Shown: positions 29,160 to 38,967, counted from the first letter of the stretch. The stretch: 64,000 nucleotides of DNA from Christensenella massiliensis (GCA_900155415.1 LT700187.1:1922001-1986000); one strand, 5' to 3'. Numbers and translations are program-made. The notes: generated by a model not told the origin, from the letters alone.

Positions 29160-29170
29160 TTACTGTCTTA
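29160..29170 (-). repeat. Right terminal inverted repeat of element II
   Basis: TTACTGTCTTA, inverse of 21037-21047. Immediately outside begins host sequence leading to the second arm of the split terminator. Confidence 0.65.
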
Positions 29171-29211
29171 TCGGCACACGGCAAACTCCCGCCCGTTTTT
29201 TATTTGGTTTT

Positions 29212-30435
29212 TCACTCAATGACGTTTTTTTTCTGCCTGCGCTTTTTATGCGGGCTTTTTTGGATCACATCTTTAGGCGTGGTATATTTTTCTGCCGCGA
29301 CACCTTTCTTTTCGAGCGAACGGTTGATGCAGGCTTTGATAAGAGAATAAATGATCGTAAAGACGGGAACACCGAGCAGCATGCCCCAGAAACCGAATAG
29401 ACCGCCGAACAGGATGAGTGCGAACAGGACCCAAAAGGCAGACATGCCGATGTTAAGCCCAACAATTTTCGGCATAATGATATTGCCGTCTATCTGTTGG
29501 AGAATCAGAATAAAGATAACAAACGCCAGTGCATATAATGGATCAACGATCAACAGAATAATTGCGCTCGGGATCGCACCTAAAAAAGGGCCGAAGAAAG
29601 GAATGATATTGGTACAACCAATGATGACCGCAATAAGAAGCGCATAAGGGAAGCCGCATACGGTCATGAAGATAAAGGTCGTAACGCCTACGAAAGCGGC
29701 ATCGATCAGGGTTCCGTTGATAAAACCGAGAAAGACATTATTCGAATACCGGAGAACATCGAGAAAACGATCGGCAAAGCTTTCCGTAAAGACGGCGTAG
29801 ACAAGTTTTTTGGCCTGCCTTTTGAATTTCTCGCGTGCGAATACGACATAAATGCTGACGATCAAGCCGACAAAAAAATTAAAAAGACCAGTTCCCACGC
29901 TCGTTATCATAGTGGGCAGGCTGTCTATCAGCTTATCGAAAAAGGAGGTAACGTCGAGTACGGTGTTGCGCAGGTTTGAGATCTGATCGGCGACCTGCGG
30001 TGTGTAGATCCCCCACGAATCCAAAAAGCCAACGACCGTCTCCTGAAGCTGGTCGAGATATGCGGGGATATTATTGAAGAGCATGGTCAGGCTGGCGAAT
30101 ACTTGGGGAATAACGGAATAAATAAGCAGAGCAAATAGTGCAAATGCGATCAGGATGACAGTAAGAATAGAAAGAGAACGGCGCAGACGCGGATGCGGTT
30201 TCCTGCGTTCCACGAAGCGAAACCAATGCTTTTCTACAAAGCGGCAGGGGCGCACAAGCAAATAAGCGATGGCGAAACCCACGATAAAAGGCATGAGTAT
30301 CGTGAAAAAGGCAGCGACCGCGCTGCCGAAGAATTGGATGTTCAGGAAAAACAAAACGATCATTGTAATGATTGCCGCAGCAATAATAGCGTAAACGGTA
30401 ATGGTCGTATATTTTTTATTCCACTCTACTTTCAT
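29212..30435 (-). CDS. AI-2E family transporter
   Basis: About 407-aa polytopic membrane protein of the AI-2E (YdiK/TqsA/PerM) family: hydrophobic N-terminal segments, a middle extracytoplasmic helical region, and the conserved NIIPFFGPFLGAIP and LQQIDGNIIMPKIVG segments, with a basic C-terminal tail. Members export small molecules or act as Na+/H+ antiporters; substrate unknown. ATG 30435 follows GGGAG; a longer frame upstream has no site. Its terminator was shared with the beta-propeller gene before element II inserted. Confidence 0.9.
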   Translation of the reverse strand: MKVEWNKKYTTITVYAIIAAAIITMIVLFFLNIQFFGSAVAAFFTILMPFIVGFAIAYLLVRPCRFVEKHWFRFVERRKPHPRLRRSLSILTVILIAFALFALLIYSVIPQVFASLTMLFNNIPAYLDQLQETVVGFLDSWGIYTPQVADQISNLRNTVLDVTSFFDKLIDSLPTMITSVGTGLFNFFVGLIVSIYVVFAREKFKRQAKKLVYAVFTESFADRFLDVLRYSNNVFLGFINGTLIDAAFVGVTTFIFMTVCGFPYALLIAVIIGCTNIIPFFGPFLGAIPSAIILLIVDPLYALAFVIFILILQQIDGNIIMPKIVGLNIGMSAFWVLFALILFGGLFGFWGMLLGVPVFTIIYSLIKACINRSLEKKGVAAEKYTTPKDVIQKSPHKKRRQKKNVIE

Positions 30436-30722
30436 GAACAGCTCCCGTATCGAATTGATTTCATCATTATACACTATATAAGAAGGGGATGACAATGGAA
30501 CAGTGGGGGTTTTTTACGAAAATACAAAAGCAACACCGCATAAGCGATGCTGCCTCCGCAATTTATTGGTCCCCACCAATATATAACGAATCAACTATTT
30601 TTATTGTAGCAAAATCATACGGAAAAGGCAAGTGTGTTGCAAATTGAAACAAAATATGAAAGAAAAGACAAAAAAAATTGCAAAAAATTGCAAAAAATAC
30701 TGTAAAAACCATTGAAATCTAC

Positions 30723-30751
30723 TTGTTTTTGAATTTTACAAGTGTTATAAT
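30723..30751 (+). promoter_or_regulatory. Promoter of gdhA
   Basis: TTGTTT (30723-30728), 17-nt spacer, TATAAT (30746-30751). The 362 bases between the AI-2E gene and gdhA hold no gene; just upstream is an A-rich tract with three copies of AAAATTGCAAAAA-like sequence (30665-30702). Confidence 0.7.
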
Positions 30752-30767
30752 GTCAAAGTAATATTAA

Positions 30768-32132
<1,365 letters not shown>

Positions 32133-32157
32133 ACGCTCATAATAAAAGGCATGAAAA

Positions 32158-32187
32158 ACAGGAGAATTCATTTCTCCTGTTTTTTTC
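32158..32187 (+). terminator. Terminator of gdhA
   Basis: ACAGGAGAA/TTCTCCTGT 9-bp stem followed by seven T. Confidence 0.88.
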
Positions 32188-32255
32188 GTTTAATGAAAAG
32201 AAAGAGTGTTTATCAATAACAGAACAAGAAATGAATCTTATTTGGAGGTACGATT

Positions 32256-32573
32256 TTGGATATTCGAGTAAATTTCGATGAACAGGCAAATAAAATCATA
32301 GTAGATCTGGACGGAGATCTTGATCTGAACAGCGTGGGCGACTTCAAGCGCAGAATGGACGAGGAGATAGATGCACATAAGACTGATATCATGGTAAACT
32401 GTGAAGCGCTCCGTTATATCGATTCCACTGGGCTTGGTATTTTGGTAAGCATATTGAAAAAAGTTAGGGAATGCGGCGGCACAATGGAAATCAAACAGCT
32501 GAAGCCCTATTTGTTTAAAATCTTTGATGTAACGGGCCTTACGAATGTTTTTAAAATTGAGGTGGCTGAATAA
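32256..32573 (+). CDS. STAS-domain anti-anti-sigma factor
   Basis: 105 aa, RsbV/SpoIIAA-like. The phosphorylatable Ser lies in YIDSTGLGIL (about residue 57). When unphosphorylated such proteins bind the anti-sigma kinase and free the sigma factor. TTG start with GGAGG 8 nt upstream. First gene of a three-gene set with kinase-like protein and sigma factor, overlapping the next by 1 nt. Confidence 0.92.
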   Translation: MDIRVNFDEQANKIIVDLDGDLDLNSVGDFKRRMDEEIDAHKTDIMVNCEALRYIDSTGLGILVSILKKVRECGGTMEIKQLKPYLFKIFDVTGLTNVFKIEVAE

Positions 32574-32959
32574 TGGCAGAAACAGTTAAAATGCAATTTC
32601 CGGCAAAAAGAGAGTATTTAAAGGCGATCCGCCTTGCGGTATCTGGTATCGCATGCAATATTGCATACGATGTGGACGAAATAGAAGACCTGAAAACATG
32701 TGTTGCAGAGTCGTGTATCTTGTTTCTTTGCCGGCAGAAAAGCGAGGAGCTTGAAATCAGCGTGGAATGTAAAGATGATGTACGCGTCATAGTGCGCGGT
32801 CAGGGCAGGCAGATACTGTGCGAGGAATGTGCGGAATGTACGGGATTCAGCGAGGAGATCAGCAGGCTGATGATACAGTCGTTGAGCGATGCTGCAAGCT
32901 TTGAAGAAGAAAACGGAATGCTGAAGTCGGTTTCATTCAGCAAAAAACCGGCAGCTTAA
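32573..32959 (+). CDS. Anti-sigma factor-like GHKL ATPase, degenerate
   Basis: 128 aa in the RsbW/SpoIIAB position between the anti-anti-sigma and sigma genes. The helix that normally carries the N-box (E..xxN) reads DLKTCVAESCILFL, with Leu where the Mg-binding Asn should be, and no clear DxGxG or GxGL motifs are seen. It probably still binds the sigma factor, but kinase activity is doubtful. Confidence 0.75.
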   Translation: MAETVKMQFPAKREYLKAIRLAVSGIACNIAYDVDEIEDLKTCVAESCILFLCRQKSEELEISVECKDDVRVIVRGQGRQILCEECAECTGFSEEISRLMIQSLSDAASFEEENGMLKSVSFSKKPAA

Positions 32960-32976
32960 AGAACGAGGAGTTTTCA

Positions 32977-33720
32977 GTGACGGATTATACGAAAATAGAC
33001 AGTGACGAGCTGTTTCGGCTATATACGAAAAATCATGATGTAGAAATTAGGAATATACTGATCGAGCGGTATTTATATATCGCGGAGATCGCGGCAAAAA
33101 AATTTGCTGGGAGAGGCGTGGATTATGAGGACTTATTTCAGGTTGCAAGTCTTGCGCTTGTCAAGGCGATCGAGCGATTCGAACCGGAAAGAGAGATCAA
33201 ATTCTCCAGTTATGCGACGCCCTCGCTGATCGGTGAGATCAAAAATTATTTCCGGGATTCTTCACGCGTGATGCGTCTTCCGCGCCGGGACACGGAGCAG
33301 CTTAAAAAAATCAAGCTTTATACGCAGGAATATATGGCGCGGAATGGTAAAAAGCCTTCTCCGAAAGAAATCGCAGACGAGATGGGGCTTTCTGTGGAGC
33401 GTGTCCTCGAAGTACTCGAAATGCAGCAGGCGGATAATATTCTTTCGCTTGACAACGCACTCGCGGCTGACAGTGAGAATTTCTCGCTTGGGAATATCTT
33501 GGGGCAGGAAGATGCAAGCTTTGAGCATGTGGAGAATCATGATTTTATTAATTACTGTATGAGCCTCCTGAATGATACGGAAAAGAAAATAATCGAACAG
33601 CGCTATCTTGGCAACAAAACGCAGAAGCAGGTTGCTGATATGCTTCATGTTTCCCAAATGCAGATTTCGAGGATGGAGCGTAAGATACTGAACAAGTTGG
33701 CTATGGTCTACAAAAAGTAA
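32977..33720 (+). CDS. RNA polymerase sigma factor, SigB/SigF/SigG family
   Basis: 247 aa with region 2 (GVDYEDLFQVASLALVKAIE, EIKFSSYATPSLIGEI), region 3 (PSPKEIADEMGLSVERVLEV) and region 4 (TQKQVADMLHVSQMQISRME). The family covers general-stress SigB and sporulation SigF/SigG; gene order matches both rsbV-rsbW-sigB and spoIIAA-AB-sigF. GTG start after GAGGAG. Which branch it belongs to cannot be settled by eye. Confidence 0.93.
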   Translation: MTDYTKIDSDELFRLYTKNHDVEIRNILIERYLYIAEIAAKKFAGRGVDYEDLFQVASLALVKAIERFEPEREIKFSSYATPSLIGEIKNYFRDSSRVMRLPRRDTEQLKKIKLYTQEYMARNGKKPSPKEIADEMGLSVERVLEVLEMQQADNILSLDNALAADSENFSLGNILGQEDASFEHVENHDFINYCMSLLNDTEKKIIEQRYLGNKTQKQVADMLHVSQMQISRMERKILNKLAMVYKK

Positions 33721-33888
33721 GAAGCTTTCAAAGGAGTGCAGGAAAGCAGAAGACACTGCGCTCCGGCATCCAGAAAAATCGGAAACGTACAAGAAAACGG
33801 TATTTAGAGATTATTTACATTTGTTTTGTTAGTTGCTTTTTCTTAGGGGGTATGAATACTCTGAAAAAAGCAATAGGGGTATGAAACG

Positions 33889-34278
33889 TTGTTAGTAAGA
33901 AAAAAACTGTTCAGTCTAAGTGAAATGAATGATGCGATTGGCTCGGTAATAGATGGAGTAAGAAAGGAACGTGAGCTCGATGCGGGACAGATATACCGCA
34001 TTAGGCTCGTGATGAGTGAGCTCGTTGTCAATATTTTTAAATATTCAGATGCCCGTGAAGTGAAACTGAGGGCAGAATATGACGAAAACAGCCTGCATAT
34101 TGTATTGGCGGATGATGGCGGTGGCTTTGAGACAGGTCCTGTTTTATCACGGAACGTATCATCGGGGGAATTTCTGATGCGCGAAACCGGGAGAGGGGTT
34201 TTTCTGGTACGCATGATGACGGACAGTTTTCATTACAGCGAAGCAGGAAATGTTGTAGATGTAACATTAAAGCTATGA
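33889..34278 (+). CDS. GHKL ATPase, anti-sigma (RsbW/RsbT-like) kinase
   Basis: 129 aa with an intact Bergerat fold: N-box RLVMSELVVNIFKYS (E and N present), ADDGGGF, and GRGVFLVR. TTG start at 33889 preceded by AGGGGT. It follows the sigma gene by 168 nt and may supply the kinase activity that the 32573 protein seems to lack (inference). Confidence 0.82.
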   Translation: MLVRKKLFSLSEMNDAIGSVIDGVRKERELDAGQIYRIRLVMSELVVNIFKYSDAREVKLRAEYDENSLHIVLADDGGGFETGPVLSRNVSSGEFLMRETGRGVFLVRMMTDSFHYSEAGNVVDVTLKL

Positions 34279-34360
34279 TAATTCTTCAAATTGTGGTATA
34301 ATAATATATAACTACTGGATATAGTGGTGATAGGAAAAAATTTGGAGAAGGTTTCCGAAA

Positions 34361-35545
34361 ATGGCAGTGAAGCGGAGAAGACGCGCAAACACTAAATTTT
34401 ACATTTTTATTGGTGCGGTCGCAGTGGTTGCGGCTGTCATCCTTTTTTTTATTTTTAATATGCAGACAGCGGAAGTTGAGACGGGCACCATTCCTTTCGA
34501 AACGGAAGTGGCGGCTATTGTTGTACGGGACGAGCAGGTCGTTTCAGCGCAGAACTATGGAAAGGCCAACTATCTTGTCTCAGAAGGGGAACGCGTAGAA
34601 GCGGGCTCACCCGTTATGCAAGTGTATAAATGGGGCTATAATGAAAAGGTCATGAACGATCTGATTGATTATCAAACCAAGATAGAGCAATATCAGGAAA
34701 ACGGATTTCAGTCGGAAGAGCTGACGGGGCTTCAAAAAGCGATCGCAGAAAAAGCGGCGGAGATCCGCGGTATCGTAAACGGCACGCAGGATGGCGATGC
34801 TGTTGTGGCAGAACGCGAGCTTGAGGCGCTCCTCGCACAGAAGCAGCAGTATCTCAAGGAGAACGTTTCGGCGGATCAGCAGCTGCAGGAATTTTATGCG
34901 CAGGAGCAGGAGATACAGGGAAGGGTAGATAACTGGGTGCAGGAATTGACGGCCGATTCGGCAGGAATAGTCAGTTACTATTTTGACGGTGCGGAAGACG
35001 CGCTGAATGCTGCAAATATTGAGAATATCAAGTCAGAGGACATTTTGGATATCTTAAATGGCAACGGAGCGCCGAAAGGACAGGAAATACAGGATGCGGA
35101 TGCGGAAAAACCTGTTTATCGTCTCGTAAACAGCTTCCGGTGGTATCTGGTCGTATGTTCGGAGGAAGAAATACCGGAATTGGTAAATGAACAGGAATTT
35201 TCCATCGCTTTCGACGATTATCCCGCACGGCAGTATCAGGGAACGGTAACCGGTACGGTAAAGGAAGAAGAAGATTATCTTTATGTGATTGAGATTTCCG
35301 ATGATATCGGGGAATTATTGAATGTACGCCGGGCCGATGCAAAGGTATTTACGCAGTTTGCAGGGCTTAAGGTGCCGGAAAAGGCTTTGAAAGAGCAAGA
35401 TGGAGTAACGGGCGTAAATGTCGTGATCGAGAATACAAAGACATTCGTACCGGTGACAGTAAATATCATAAAGGATGGAAATGCGATCATAACGCCGACA
35501 GAGGCAAACAGCCTTCTTGCGGCGGGGCAAAGGGTCGAGGTGTAA
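34361..35545 (+). CDS. HlyD-like membrane-anchored protein of the division cluster
   Basis: 394 aa. Basic N-terminal tail, one membrane segment (FIGAVAVVAAVILFFIF, about residues 15-32), then a lipoyl/barrel-sandwich start (VVRDEQVVSAQNYG...VSEGERVEAGSPVMQVY), a long helical hairpin, and the second barrel half. This is the adaptor architecture, but no transporter gene is adjacent. It sits 3 nt before the yggS gene and sepF, an order seen in Clostridia, so an envelope or division role is possible. GGAGAAGG precedes the ATG. Confidence 0.75.
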   Translation: MAVKRRRRANTKFYIFIGAVAVVAAVILFFIFNMQTAEVETGTIPFETEVAAIVVRDEQVVSAQNYGKANYLVSEGERVEAGSPVMQVYKWGYNEKVMNDLIDYQTKIEQYQENGFQSEELTGLQKAIAEKAAEIRGIVNGTQDGDAVVAERELEALLAQKQQYLKENVSADQQLQEFYAQEQEIQGRVDNWVQELTADSAGIVSYYFDGAEDALNAANIENIKSEDILDILNGNGAPKGQEIQDADAEKPVYRLVNSFRWYLVVCSEEEIPELVNEQEFSIAFDDYPARQYQGTVTGTVKEEEDYLYVIEISDDIGELLNVRRADAKVFTQFAGLKVPEKALKEQDGVTGVNVVIENTKTFVPVTVNIIKDGNAIITPTEANSLLAAGQRVEV

Positions 35546-35548
35546 AAT

Positions 35549-36235
35549 ATGGGACTTTCAGAAAATATTGCTATCGTGCAGGAAAAAATCGCCTGTGCCG
35601 CTGAGAAAGCCGGCCGCAGCGCGGAGGATATTACGCTGATTGCCGTATCGAAAACGGTAGATGCCGAGATGGTGAAAGCGGCGTATGATTATGGACTCAG
35701 GAGCTTTGGAGAAAACCGGGTACAGGAATTTCTCCGGAAAAAAGAAATTTTGCCGGAAGATATACAGTGGAACCTGATTGGACAGTTGCAAACGAATAAA
35801 GTTAAGTATATAATTGATAATGGAGTAGCGTTATTACATTCGCTTGATCGTCCGGCTTTGGCATCGGAACTGCAGAAAGAGTGTATAAAAAAGGATACGA
35901 GTATCGATGTGCTCGTGGAAGTAAATTTTGCAAAGGAAGAGAGCAAATCGGGCCTGTATCCGGAGGAAGTAGATTCCTTTTTGGAACAGCTTGCGGACTG
36001 CCGGCGGATTCACCTGAGCGGGTTTATGACGGTAGCGCCTTATACGGACGACAGGGTCTATTTACGGAAGCTTTTTGCGCAGGCAAGAGCTCTGTATGAT
36101 AAAAAGAAGAAAGAATTTCCGGAGATTCGCTATCTTTCAATGGGAATGTCAAATGATTATGAGGACGCGATTCTGGAAGGCTCGAATATGGTACGTGTGG
36201 GGACTGCGATATTCGGGCACAGGATATATCAATAA
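35549..36235 (+). CDS. YggS/YlmE family PLP-binding protein
   Basis: 228 aa, PLPBP family: pyridoxal phosphate homeostasis. PLP lysine in IAVSKTVDAE (about residue 36), FGENRVQEF, NLIGQLQTNKVKYI and the LSMGMSNDYEDAI phosphate-binding segment. Located directly before sepF, as ylmE is before sepF/ylmF in Bacillus. Confidence 0.94.
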   Translation: MGLSENIAIVQEKIACAAEKAGRSAEDITLIAVSKTVDAEMVKAAYDYGLRSFGENRVQEFLRKKEILPEDIQWNLIGQLQTNKVKYIIDNGVALLHSLDRPALASELQKECIKKDTSIDVLVEVNFAKEESKSGLYPEEVDSFLEQLADCRRIHLSGFMTVAPYTDDRVYLRKLFAQARALYDKKKKEFPEIRYLSMGMSNDYEDAILEGSNMVRVGTAIFGHRIYQ

Positions 36236-36251
36236 ACGGGAGGCTTGATGC

Positions 36252-36761
36252 ATGGCTAAGATTGGAGAAAAATTGCTCAATTTCATCGGGTTGGAGCCAA
36301 CAGATGAAGAAGAATATGATGATGAATTCGAGGAACAGGAAATGATGGACGACGATATGAGCTTCCCGCCGGATGATTATGAGCCGGCCCCGGTGGAAGA
36401 AAAGAAGTTTACGAAAAAAGGCAGAGAGCATAGAGGAGATACCGGCAAGGTGGTCGGCATACCCGATACAAGCAAGGTACGTGTGCTGATCTATAAGCCT
36501 GTTTCGTATGAGGATACGCAGAGCATTATCGATAATTTGAAGGAAAAGAAACCGATCATTATCAATCTGGATGAGTTGGATACCGATGTTGCCCAGCGCA
36601 TTCTGGATTTTGTGAGCGGCGCTGTATACGCGTTGAACGGAAATATTCGGAAAGCAGCGAGAAATATTTTTGTTGTTGCACCCTATAATGTCGACGTATC
36701 TACAAACGCAGCCGAATCGGTTGACGATTTTGGATTTGGCGGCTATCTGGAACGGGATTAA
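36252..36761 (+). CDS. sepF: Cell division protein SepF
   Basis: 169 aa. N-terminal amphipathic membrane-binding helix, acidic linker, and the C-terminal SepF (DUF552) domain (VRVLIYKPVSYEDTQSIIDN, RILDFVSGAVYALNG) that forms rings and binds FtsZ. GGGAGG upstream of ATG 36252. Followed by divIVA. Confidence 0.95.
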   Translation: MAKIGEKLLNFIGLEPTDEEEYDDEFEEQEMMDDDMSFPPDDYEPAPVEEKKFTKKGREHRGDTGKVVGIPDTSKVRVLIYKPVSYEDTQSIIDNLKEKKPIIINLDELDTDVAQRILDFVSGAVYALNGNIRKAARNIFVVAPYNVDVSTNAAESVDDFGFGGYLERD

Positions 36762-36784
36762 ACGGATGATTTGAGGTAAATCTG

Positions 36785-37459
36785 ATGAATATCACACCGA
36801 AAGATATACTCGAAAAGGAATTTTCTAAAAAATTCAATGGTTACGACCAAGAACAAGTCGATGAGTTTCTGGACGAGATCATTAAACAATTTGAGTCCCT
36901 GCTTGAAGAAAACGAAAATGTGATCGCGAAAAATGAAGAACTGAAATCGGAGGTCGCACGGCTGAAGCAAAAAGCGGATAAGCTGGAAAATGTGGAAGAA
37001 AAGCTGATGGCCACTGTTATTACTGCACAGCGGAATGCGACGCTCTATATTGAGAAAGCCGAGCTTCAGGCGCAGAAAATCATGGATGTTGCTAATCAAA
37101 ATGCAAAGACGGTGATCGAAAGTACGCAGCTGCGGATGGAAGCGGCTAAACAGGAAATCAGGCGTTATGAAAAGCAGATCGCAGATTATAAAAAGCGTTT
37201 TCGTTTGTTTCTCGACGAGCAGATGGCGTTCGCCGAATCTAAACTCGACGATGAAGAGGTGCTCAAGCATCAGGCTACGGAGATCAGCCAGTCGATCAGC
37301 AATCTGACGAATCAAATGGCGGATATCGATCATGATTCCCAGAACACGTCGATCCATCTGAACGAGATATTGAAACAGTCTAAAGAAGAGACGGAGCATG
37401 ATTTCAAGCAAAGCACTGCAAATTTACAGGAAATCGTAAATGAAATCATTGATGACTAA
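36785..37459 (+). CDS. divIVA: DivIVA family protein
   Basis: 224 aa. N-terminal lipid-binding domain ITPKDILEKEFSKKFNGYDQ with the usual GYxxxxVDEFL start, then a long coiled coil. Localises to curved membrane at septa and poles and recruits division and envelope proteins. Ends at a strong terminator. Confidence 0.94.
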   Translation: MNITPKDILEKEFSKKFNGYDQEQVDEFLDEIIKQFESLLEENENVIAKNEELKSEVARLKQKADKLENVEEKLMATVITAQRNATLYIEKAELQAQKIMDVANQNAKTVIESTQLRMEAAKQEIRRYEKQIADYKKRFRLFLDEQMAFAESKLDDEEVLKHQATEISQSISNLTNQMADIDHDSQNTSIHLNEILKQSKEETEHDFKQSTANLQEIVNEIIDD

Positions 37460-37467
37460 AGCATGGG

Positions 37468-37499
37468 ATACCGCTTGCAGCGCAGGCGGTATTTTTTTT
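37468..37499 (+). terminator. Terminator of the divisome operon
   Basis: ATACCGC/GCGGTAT stem with a GC-rich loop and eight T. Ends the 34361-37459 gene set. Confidence 0.85.
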
Positions 37500-37550
37500 G
37501 CGCGGAATATGATATAATACAGTCTGACTATAAAAATGGAGTGCTTACTT

Positions 37551-38045
37551 ATGATTTATGCATTGTTGATCGCGGCGATCGTGATAGGAGATCAAATAGC
37601 AAAATATTTTACAGTGGCTAATTTGGCGTTGGGAGAAAGCATTACTTTTATTCCCGGCTTTATGGACTTTACCTATGTGAAGAATACCGGAGCGGCATTT
37701 AGCATGTTCAGTGGGGCAACGTGGCTCCTTGCTTTGCTTTCAGCCGTCATGGCGGCCGTTATTATTTTCCTGCTTTTTAAATATAAAAAGCAGGTGAATT
37801 CCCAATTGTTCAACGTTGCTATGGCGTTCATTGCGGGAGGCGCGATCGGCAACTTGATCGACCGGGTAGCACAGGGCTATGTAACGGATATGCTGCAGTT
37901 TACCTTTGTGGACTTTGCAGTCTTCAATGTAGCGGATAGCTTTGTATGTATTGGGGCTGTACTGCTTGGTATTTGGGTGATTTGGTTCTGGGATAAGCAT
38001 AAAAAAACGGAAGTGGCAGATGACAACGCTCAGAAAAAAGGCTGA
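37551..38045 (+). CDS. lspA: Lipoprotein signal peptidase
   Basis: 164-aa membrane aspartic protease with four membrane segments, cleaving diacylated prolipoproteins. Catalytic Asp regions NLIDRV and FNVADS, plus GDQIAK near the N terminus. ATG 37551 is favoured (GGAG 10 nt upstream). Its last 26 nt overlap rluD. Confidence 0.95.
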   Translation: MIYALLIAAIVIGDQIAKYFTVANLALGESITFIPGFMDFTYVKNTGAAFSMFSGATWLLALLSAVMAAVIIFLLFKYKKQVNSQLFNVAMAFIAGGAIGNLIDRVAQGYVTDMLQFTFVDFAVFNVADSFVCIGAVLLGIWVIWFWDKHKKTEVADDNAQKKG

Positions 38046-38931
38046 ATTGCAAGGAAAACAGCGTTTAGATGCATATCTCGCGGAAGTTTATCCGCAGTTT
38101 TCACGTTCTTTTTTAAAAAAATTGATCGAGCAGGAGAGCATCCTGCTGAATGGCCGGGCGGTAAAAGCCGGAAATAAGGTGAAAGCCGGTGATACGATAG
38201 AACTGGATGTTCCGGAAGCGGAGGAGATATCTGTTGTTCCGCAGGATCTCCCGCTTGATATCGTTTATCAGGACCACGATATTGCAGTTATCAATAAACC
38301 GCAGGGTATGGTAACGCATCCGGCGCCGGGCAATTATAAGGGTACGCTGGTCAATGCGCTTCTGTATCATATAGGCGATCTGTCCGGTATCAATGGACAG
38401 CTGCGCCCGGGAATCGTCCATAGGCTGGATAAAGACACCTCCGGTCTGCTTATTATTGCGAAAAATGACGGGGCGCACAAGGCTCTGGCGGAGCAGATCG
38501 CCCAAAAAACTGCTCAACGCATCTATCTCGCGCTTGTTTATGGAAATATAAAGGATGAGGAAGGAACGATAAGCACCTTGCTTGGACGTGATGTGCGGGA
38601 TAGAAAGAAAATGGCCGTAGTACGTGCAGGCGGCCGGGAAGCAGTCACGAATTACCGCGTGCTTGAGAGATATGGAAACTATACGCTCGTGGAATGCAGG
38701 CTCAAAACAGGGCGTACACATCAGATACGCGTACACATGAAATATATCGGACATCCGGTAGTCGGAGATCCTGTATATTGCAGGCAGAAGGACCCGTTTG
38801 GACTTTCCGGTCAGCTTCTCCATGCGAAGAGGCTGGAGATCATACATCCGCGTACCGGAGAAGAGATGGTTTTCGAAGCGCCCTTACCAGCGTATTTTAC
38901 AGAGGTTTTAACGCAGCTGAAAAAAATATAA
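38020..38931 (+). CDS. rluD: RluD-type 23S rRNA pseudouridine synthase
   Basis: 303 aa: N-terminal S4 domain (RLDAYLAEVYPQFSRSFLKK) and catalytic domain with HRLDKDTSGLL (catalytic Asp). Closest to the RluD/YlyB type found after lspA in Bacillota. The start overlaps lspA by 26 nt in another frame, suggesting coupling. Confidence 0.92.
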   Translation: MTTLRKKAELQGKQRLDAYLAEVYPQFSRSFLKKLIEQESILLNGRAVKAGNKVKAGDTIELDVPEAEEISVVPQDLPLDIVYQDHDIAVINKPQGMVTHPAPGNYKGTLVNALLYHIGDLSGINGQLRPGIVHRLDKDTSGLLIIAKNDGAHKALAEQIAQKTAQRIYLALVYGNIKDEEGTISTLLGRDVRDRKKMAVVRAGGREAVTNYRVLERYGNYTLVECRLKTGRTHQIRVHMKYIGHPVVGDPVYCRQKDPFGLSGQLLHAKRLEIIHPRTGEEMVFEAPLPAYFTEVLTQLKKI

Positions 38932-38938
38932 AAACACA

Positions 38939-38967
38939 TTGAATCTACAGGGAAAGTTTGATATACT
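38939..38967 (+). promoter_or_regulatory. Promoter of the pyr operon
   Basis: TTGAAT (38939-38944), 17-nt spacer, TATACT (38962-38967), 8 nt after the rluD stop and just before the PyrR leader. Confidence 0.75.

Larger units (their letters stand above)
21037..29170. mobile_element. Element II: serine-recombinase element carrying a zinc-uptake operon
   Basis: About 8.13 kb. The ends carry the inverted repeat TAAGACAGTAA (21037-21047, and as its complement at 29160-29170). Outside them lie two complementary arms of a former terminator, CAAATAAAAAAACGGGC at 21004-21020 and GCCCGTTTTTTATTTG at 29191-29206, which would pair if the element were removed. The left end encodes a large serine recombinase and an acidic small protein. 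A truncated mobC lies further in, and the rest is the zur-znuACB-lipoprotein operon. No relaxase remains, so it is not self-mobilizable. The exact crossover dinucleotide cannot be set from one copy (a TA next to the repeat is possible). Confidence 0.75.

Noticed and set aside
30660-30705. Short AAATTGCAAAAA repeats upstream of gdhA, considered as a CRISPR-like or operator array
   Set aside because: Only two or three copies, A-rich low complexity and no spacers; treated as an AT-rich upstream region.
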